64,000 nucleotides of DNA, taken from contig CM027378.1 in NCBI GenBank assembly GCA_015680905.1, forward strand, positions 12,257,001-12,321,000. Direction: 5' to 3'. The notes under the pieces are model-generated. The model worked only from the letters and a program-made list of their open reading frames with translations, did not search any database and was not told where the DNA came from. Positions 58,101 through 64,000 of the stretch are shown here, in pieces; positions within the stretch are counted from its first letter, which is position 1, and each line of letters begins with the position of its first letter. The position numbers and the translations under genes were made by a program. The DNA comes from Coptis chinensis (Eukaryota > Streptophyta > Magnoliopsida > Ranunculales > Ranunculaceae).

Positions 58101-58556
58101 TTAAAGAGAAAAGCTTCAGAAAAGCATATAACCTGATGAGCAAAGCGTGAGTTCTGATAACCAGTCTTCATGAGTTGTCCCCAAACCTTGTGAAACTGAA
58201 ATGGCAAAGTAGAAATATTAGCTCTAATGAATCAAGAACTTTAATGGGCATATTTGAAACATTTTGAGCTATTTGAGTTTTATCTGTCATTGTCATTGCA
58301 TCCTTTTGGAACCCAAATGTGAAAGTTAACTTAAAGAGAAAAGCTTCAGAAAAGCATATAACCTGATGAGCAAAGCGAGAGTTCTGATAACCAGTCTTCA
58401 TGAGTTGTCCCCAAACCTTGTGAAACTGAAAAGGCAAAGTAGAAATATTACCTCTAATGAATCAAGAACTTTAATGGGCATATTTGAAACATTTTGAGCT
58501 ATTTGAGTTTTATCTGTCATTGTCATTGCATCTTTTTGGAACCCAAATGTGAAAGT
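58101..58556 (-). repeat. 230-bp tandem duplication containing a 21-codon exon
   Basis: Copies at 58101-58330 and 58331-58556 are nearly identical (a handful of differences). Each holds, on the minus strand, an exon-like segment with acceptor TTTCAG|T and donor CATCAG|GTTATA: 58195-58133 and 58425-58363. Both encode FHKVWGQLMKTGYQNSRFAH plus Q. I do not recognise the protein. The duplication therefore copies a whole exon with its splice sites. Confidence 0.75.
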
Positions 58557-59610
58557 TTTCACATGCAAGCGTAATTGGTAAAATATTACACCACTGTAAA
58601 GTAAAATAGCTCCAAGAGCAAAAAAGAAAAAAAGAAAAGAAATCGACGACAAAACTGAAATTCAGAACCATTTCATCTGAAAACTAATAAAGTTCCTTCA
58701 TAATTTCAGCCCAAGGTTTCTACCTTAAATATATGTAGATGTCTGGATAAATTATGTTCTCACTTTCTAAAACTCTGTACAAATCAATTAGCATTTTTAC
58801 ACATTCAATGCATGAGTCTCTGTTTATTTTGTTTATAACATTGATGCATTAAAGACCAATTGAATTAAGCCAATTGTACCAAATCTCTAAAAAATACTTC
58901 AACACAACTTTTGAAAATGTTGCAAAGCTCCAACTAACACTACTGTGTTCCTAAAGTTTCGTCCAATACATATTGTAGATGACCACTAAGTCCTACAATA
59001 AATTTAAAACAAATCCATTATTACGGGTCATTTTTTAATAACCCGTGTGATGAAGAGAAGCTAACTACGTCTTGTCGGGTTTATACCAAAGTGAATCCTA
59101 AACACTACAGTAGCGAAAAAAACAAATGCTCTTTCAAACTAATATGTTGCGGTCAATCTTATTGTTGAACAACCTAAGAAACATGGCATCACAGATGAGT
59201 TGAAAGGAAAAAATAGAAATATAGAATGGGAATATGCAAATGTAAATGCAGTCAGAACATGTCGAATAAATCAATGTCTTGTATAATGCCACGAAATAAG
59301 CAAGCTCCATGACGAAAAGCCTAACCTAAATTGTACTCAACTCCAAAAAAAAAAGAAGGAATATAAAATGAAATAAGCAAGTTAATGTCCCATGTCAGAT
59401 GCTAATAACTCTATTGTTAGCAAATCAATCTAATCGAGGCAACAAGCTATTGAAGTAGTATTAGTCGTACGAACATCATAAACAAAAGAACACATACTAA
59501 ATACTATGGTGAATGCAATGACATTTTATATTCTATCTGGTTCAAACCATTAACAAAACTTAAATTCGAAATGGAATAAAATATGCAAAAAAGAATAACA
59601 AATTAGTTAC
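58557..59610. other. Intronic or intergenic AT-rich DNA
   Basis: No coding segment or repeat boundary was recognised between the duplicated exon and the exon-like segment at 59611-59713. Confidence 0.4.
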
Positions 59611-59713
59611 CTTAAAATCAATGCCAATGTTGTTTCTTTCCAGAATCATGTTGTGTCCTTGGTTGAATTGAGTATCTAACCATTTGATAAAACCATATTT
59701 GTAAGGAGTGTTC
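59611..59713 (-). pseudogene. Unidentified exon-like segment
   Basis: 103 nt with acceptor TTGGTAG|G and donor TTTAAG|GTAACT. In phase 1 it reads NTPYKYGFIKWLDTQFNQGH then NMILERNNIGIDFK without a stop. Composition and splice sites look like a genuine exon. The family is not recognised. It may belong with the 58.1-58.4 kb and 63.1 kb segments to one gene or one captured fragment. Confidence 0.45.
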
Positions 59714-60302
59714 CTACCAAGAAGAGAGTAAAAATACACAGAAGAGGAAGAAAGTCAGAAGTTGAAAACAAAAAAAAAAAAATGTTAGGATAGAGTTTTA
59801 GATAAAAGCAAAAAATATAAGTGTACTGGTTAAGGGACCGCCTTGAAAAGCCAAAATGTTAGAATAAAGTGTGTATCATGAAGTGTTTCATCGCCTGATA
59901 TACTACTCTCATCCCGAGTATCATATTATGGACACTCATATACTATCATGGACAACCGTATAATATCAAATATTTATCACTTAACTTGGTATGCACTACT
60001 AACACCGTAACTCCTAAAACTATTTGTCATTCATATAAGCTAAGAAGACACATCCCTTACAGATTAGTCGAAAACACTTTTATAAATAAGTCAGTGAAGG
60101 AGAAAGTAAGAACACTAACAACTAAGTTTTGTAGCAAACTTGGTCGATAAGTAGCAAAATCTTAAATTGTAGAATCCAAGTTCCTGACCAGCCACTTTAA
60201 ACAAACATAAAGCCTCAAAGTCGCATCATACTCTAATTGCAAAGAATACACATGAGTACATGATCGACATTCAACAGCTCGTACAGTAGACATAGTGCGT
60301 GG
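59714..60302. other. Intronic or intergenic DNA
   Basis: No gene recognised. The last eight bases (GTGCGTGG, 60295-60302) are the left target duplication of the hAT element. Confidence 0.4.
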
Positions 60303-61603
60303 TAGGGGTGGGAATTTGGCCCTAACGACCCTAACCCGGCCCTGACCGACCCGACCCTAAGCCCTATAAAGCCCTCACAACTAAAGCCCTCACAGAGTTT
60401 AGGGCCGGGCCAGCCCGGCCCTAATGCCTTCTAGGGCAGGGCTAGGGCTAAGATTCTAAAACATAGGCCCGACCCTAATTCAGCCCTCATTAGCCCGACC
60501 CTAACCCGACCCTAACCAAGCCCTAACCAAGCCCTAACCGGCCCTGTTTCACACTTTCACTATAAATACACATACCATAATTGTCCAACTCTTTGTTAAA
60601 TATTTTCAATTAAAATAACATTGTCCTTTGTAATTTATCACTTACACCCAAGGGTACTTCCAATAACTTGTCTTATATAACAAAAACTTGTCAACTTAGC
60701 AGCCATGAAGAACAATGAGCACTAGCCTAATAAAAAATAAGACTTTATTCCTTTGATCATCAAGTCAAAGTCCATAACTTATTATTCTCAATTTCTTTTC
60801 TCACTTATTTCTTATAAATTATATTTTTATTCACATCCAAGTCAAGTCTAAAACTAAAAGTTTCCTTTCACACCATTAAAGCAAAATACAGAGCAGACAT
60901 TTGTAACATAGAAACCAAAAAACACCCTTTGTCAGAAAAAATGACATTTGTAATCTCAAACCTTTCTCCATCACTTGTTCAAAAGCCAATATTTTCATTT
61001 CCATATACAAAGCTTGAATCACTTTTAAATTAGAAGAAAGGTAATATTATATTTGTTTGAATCTATTATAGAAATAATTTATGATATTACAAATAGTTTA
61101 ACAACTTCCATGACCCTTAACCAAAACTATTATGTTTCTTCTTTATATCTATTACTTCTTCCTTTAAAATGATAATATAATTATTTGTCTATGTATTTCA
61201 ATGTTAAATGTAATTTTAGTGAGGTTTGAGTACAAGGAAGAACAAATTTCGAACTCTCGATGTACTTCAGTTCATTAGATTGTGGATGTGCATTTTAAAT
61301 TTTTGGACTTATACAGGATTATTACTAGATTGGTTGGACTTTGAGTTTGTAGATTATTGTACATTTTTGTAATATAAATGAGTTTTAAAACTGATGTAGT
61401 AAAAAAAAAGAAAATATATAGGCCCGGCCCTAAAGCCCTTAAAGAGGGCTAGGGTCAGGGTCAGGGCTTGAGATTTAGACTTGTGACCCGGCCCGACCCG
61501 GCCCTATACTGATTTTAGGGCCAGGCCGACCCGGCCCTAATATTTGAAGGGCTTTAAATGTTTAGGGCCGGGCTAGCCCGACTCGGCCCATTGCCCACCC
61601 CTA
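60303..61603. mobile_element. Non-autonomous hAT element with CCCTAA-rich subterminal arrays
   Basis: 1301 bp with inverted ends TAGGGGTGGGAATTTGGCCC and (complement of right end) TAGGGGTGGGCAATGGGCCG. It is flanked by an exact 8-bp duplication, GTGCGTGG, at 60295-60302 and 61604-61611, as expected for hAT insertion. Both subterminal regions consist of repeats such as GACCCTAACCCGGCCCTAA, with CCCTAA toward the left end and its complement motif mixed at the right. The centre (about 60550-61400) is AT-rich and non-coding. There is no transposase. Confidence 0.92.
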
Positions 61604-61611
61604 GTGCGTGG

Positions 61612-63049
61612 GAAGCATCACCAGAAGCTAAACATCATTGTAATAAGCATTGGTTGTTTCCACAGCTTTAACAAATAAGATAACAATTTTTTTTTACATT
61701 TTGTTGGTATTAAATCTATAACTACAAATCTCTAAGTAATTGGATGAATTTTAGACAGTCCACTTGCTTTCTAAAACACTCGATGAATCAAAAATCAATT
61801 GCACTAAAATAATTATGTAATCGGTGTAAAACAGCATCATTCGGGTCTGGTAGCATGCATACCATCATGACATAAGATAGGTCTAAGTTTGAGATGAGAA
61901 AATAGGTACCCTTTCCTCAAGAATGAGTGTGAGGAGAAGCAGGCTCATGGACATCTCAATTATCTCCAAAATGCATCTGAGATGACTCTAAATTGTCCAT
62001 ACTGGAAAGAGCATGTGGTGAAGCTGGTTGTTTTCATTTTTTCCTTATTATGGAGTACATGTGGTGAAGCTGGTTGTTTTCATTTTTTCCTTATTATGGA
62101 ATCAACATGCCTAGTCTATGTTGATCATGTCAGTCTATTTATTAGCAAAGACAGTGCCCAAAGAATACTTATTACCAATCTTACCCGGTGACTGACTTAC
62201 AGTATAAATAGCAATCTTAGAACATCAACATCACTTCATTATGTTTTGTCAATTTAAGGCATCAAAGTCTTTGTTTTGACAACCCCATGAGTTGTTTTTC
62301 ATTTTTGTTGTCAGAAGTTCCAAAAGAATTAAAGAATTGAAGAACTCTTACCAAATATTATCCAATTGTACTCTTGATCATCGATCTCCCCTCTTGCTCA
62401 TAAATTCAATGGATCTCCTCTCCAGATCTGCATAAAAGGGCCGAATGACATTTTTTTGTCAGGTAGAAAAATTTATTGTTCATTGTTGAAGTATGGAAAG
62501 ACTATTCTATTTGTTTGCTTGCTTGTGTAGAAAAAATATCAAAAAAATGTTCGTTCAAGTACTAATGGCAACATGCATACCTCCATGACATCATATCTTT
62601 GGCATTTATGACAATCGGCGCGCATAAGCTGATGTCAAGATTCAAGAAACTTTTGGTTATGTCAAGATTAATCTAATCAAAGTGGGGAAAAAAAAACTAA
62701 CACAACATAGTAGTTTAAAGTGGGGGAGAGGCTAATAAAAGTTCAACGAACGGCCAAGCGACACACATTTCAAACATAAATAAATCCCGAAGAAATCCAT
62801 ATTGAGCATGATAGATACTTAAGATTCATTTGGGTCTAGTGTGTAATTCAATCCTTATAGCAAACAATGAGAACAAATAATTTGGACATTCCGTAACAAT
62901 TGAACTACATCACATTTTCGACTTCCAAGTGGTATTAATAAGAAACTATGTTAATTGCCATTTTCTTTTCGAAGGAAAGCAAGAAGAAGCCATGAAATTC
63001 GATAAAGAAAAAACAATATTGAATAAGCTGACCATGCGTATTTCCTTAC
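61612..63049. other. Intergenic or intronic DNA
   Basis: Holds the 46-bp tandem duplication at 62012-62103. A minus-strand segment near 62425-62345 (acceptor TATGCAG, then LERRSIEFMSKRGDR and a TGA) is exon-like but broken, and its phase does not fit the neighbouring 63.1 kb exon. Confidence 0.35.
62012..62103 (+). repeat. 46-bp tandem duplication
   Basis: Copies 62012-62057 and 62058-62103 start CATGTGGTGAAGCTGGTTG and are almost identical. Confidence 0.88.
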
Positions 63050-63150
63050 CCTGGCAATGTATAAAGTGAGACCAAGCTTCCACTTATGATTTCATCCTCA
63101 ACCATATTTGTTAGCTGAATAGCAAAATTGTGTGATTCTTCAAAATGAAG
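63050..63150 (-). pseudogene. Unidentified exon-like segment
   Basis: 101 nt with acceptor TTTTCAG|C and donor CCAGG|GTAAGG. It reads LHFEESHNFAIQLTNMVEDE then IISGSLVSLYTLPG with no stop. It looks like a real exon; the family is unknown. A matching upstream exon was not found within the window. Confidence 0.45.
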
Positions 63151-64000
63151 CTGAAAATAGTTCAAAAAGAATTACTAAGTATCCTTTGCACGCTTGGATA
63201 AAAGGGGGTGGGGAAACAAATCCGAAATAGGAATACACAAAAGGTTGAAAGGATGAGGTTTCATCCGGTAGACCCATTACTTATTCTTCATAATAAGTTC
63301 ATTGAGTACATATAACAATCAATGGATATTTTTACCAAATAAGGCTAGACTGCTTATAGATATTGTTTAATTTTGGAATAAGAGAGAGAGTTTGAAGAGA
63401 TGATTTTTTTTGGGAGAGTTGAGAGTGTTTTGTAGAATTGAAAAAAGAGTAGAGAAAAATGTTTTTAACTATTTTGGGTTACGAATAATTGAAATCGGCA
63501 AAAAAGGGCATAGAATTCCATTTTTTATGTAAAATCTAATGTGTCAGTCTCAGAGAAAAAAGGGGGACTGATGTGGGTCACTGGGAGCATTTTCCACTAC
63601 TCAGTATTAATAGTTTTTGATAGGGTGATTTTGAACATATCCATAAAAATATTTTCATACCCAATTTTAAAATTAATAAATAAAATTATTTTAGACACAT
63701 TTAGGTTCCTAATTTTTTTTTATTAGGCATACTCAAAACAAAACAAGTCATTTATTAGAATATCTATTATAATAAAACAAAATGAGAAGACAAATGGTGG
63801 TGGAGATGGTATAGGGATGTGAGTTGGATGGGGGACACGTGTACAGTCTAAAGCATTTTGAAACATTTTTGACAAGACTTTGGAAACACGTTATAATGCA
63901 AATTTAATTAAAAAAACATTTCCATATAAGATTTGGTTTTCCAAAGCTTTAAATCGAAAATGGGTTGTAATTATAAATTGGATTCCAGCTTTCCTATTTT
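63151..64000. other. AT-rich DNA, no gene recognised
   Basis: A 61-codon frame at 63541-63726 looks random. No repeat end was found here. Confidence 0.45.

Overview
The window is nuclear DNA of a flowering plant, probably a eudicot. It has spliced host genes with plant introns, a nucleus-encoded plastid ribosomal protein, a plant-only DUF4408/DUF761 gene, and plant-type transposons that fill more than half of it. I cannot name the species. Only two host genes look intact: plastid ribosomal protein bL31c (6519-7001, two exons) and a one-exon DUF4408/DUF761 membrane protein (35414-36205). No tRNA, rRNA or CRISPR array was recognised.

Layout. At 617-5772 two PIF/Harbinger-superfamily elements stand end to end and share a TTA target site: a 519-bp MITE and a 4.6-kb element. 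The larger one has a broken DDE transposase on the minus strand and, facing it, a broken plant mobile domain (PMD) gene. bL31c follows, then about 7 kb of old, mostly unassignable intergenic DNA. A 5'-truncated LINE (14327-29874, 12-bp target duplication) is split by a 12,049-bp Ty3/gypsy LTR retrotransposon of the Tat type (14824-26872, duplication GATGG, 320-bp LTRs with 4 differences). A hAT-like element holding a Tourist-like MITE lies at 33220-34392. After the DUF4408 gene come AT-rich DNA and three tandem copies of an unclassified repeat. A second, older Tat-type element (41769-51135, duplication GATAA) lies in the opposite orientation. The last 10 kb hold splice-bounded fragments of several genes (an RS-type SR protein, a MORF RNA-editing factor, DNA topoisomerase I, and unidentified exons), all on the minus strand, plus a 1.3-kb hAT element with an exact 8-bp target duplication.

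Most interesting. (1) Both Tat elements carry, downstream of pol and antisense to it, a related gene predicted to have three exons, with matching position and phase of the first intron. (2) In the young Tat element gag-protease and RT share a frame and are separated by one TAG followed by CAA TTA, the classic leaky-stop context. (3) The Harbinger element carries a PMD gene. (4) The 54.8-59.7 kb stretch, possibly to 63.2 kb, looks like a gene-fragment-capturing element whose ends I could not find. (5) The young Tat element has eleven 58-bp repeats, most of which can fold as hairpins.
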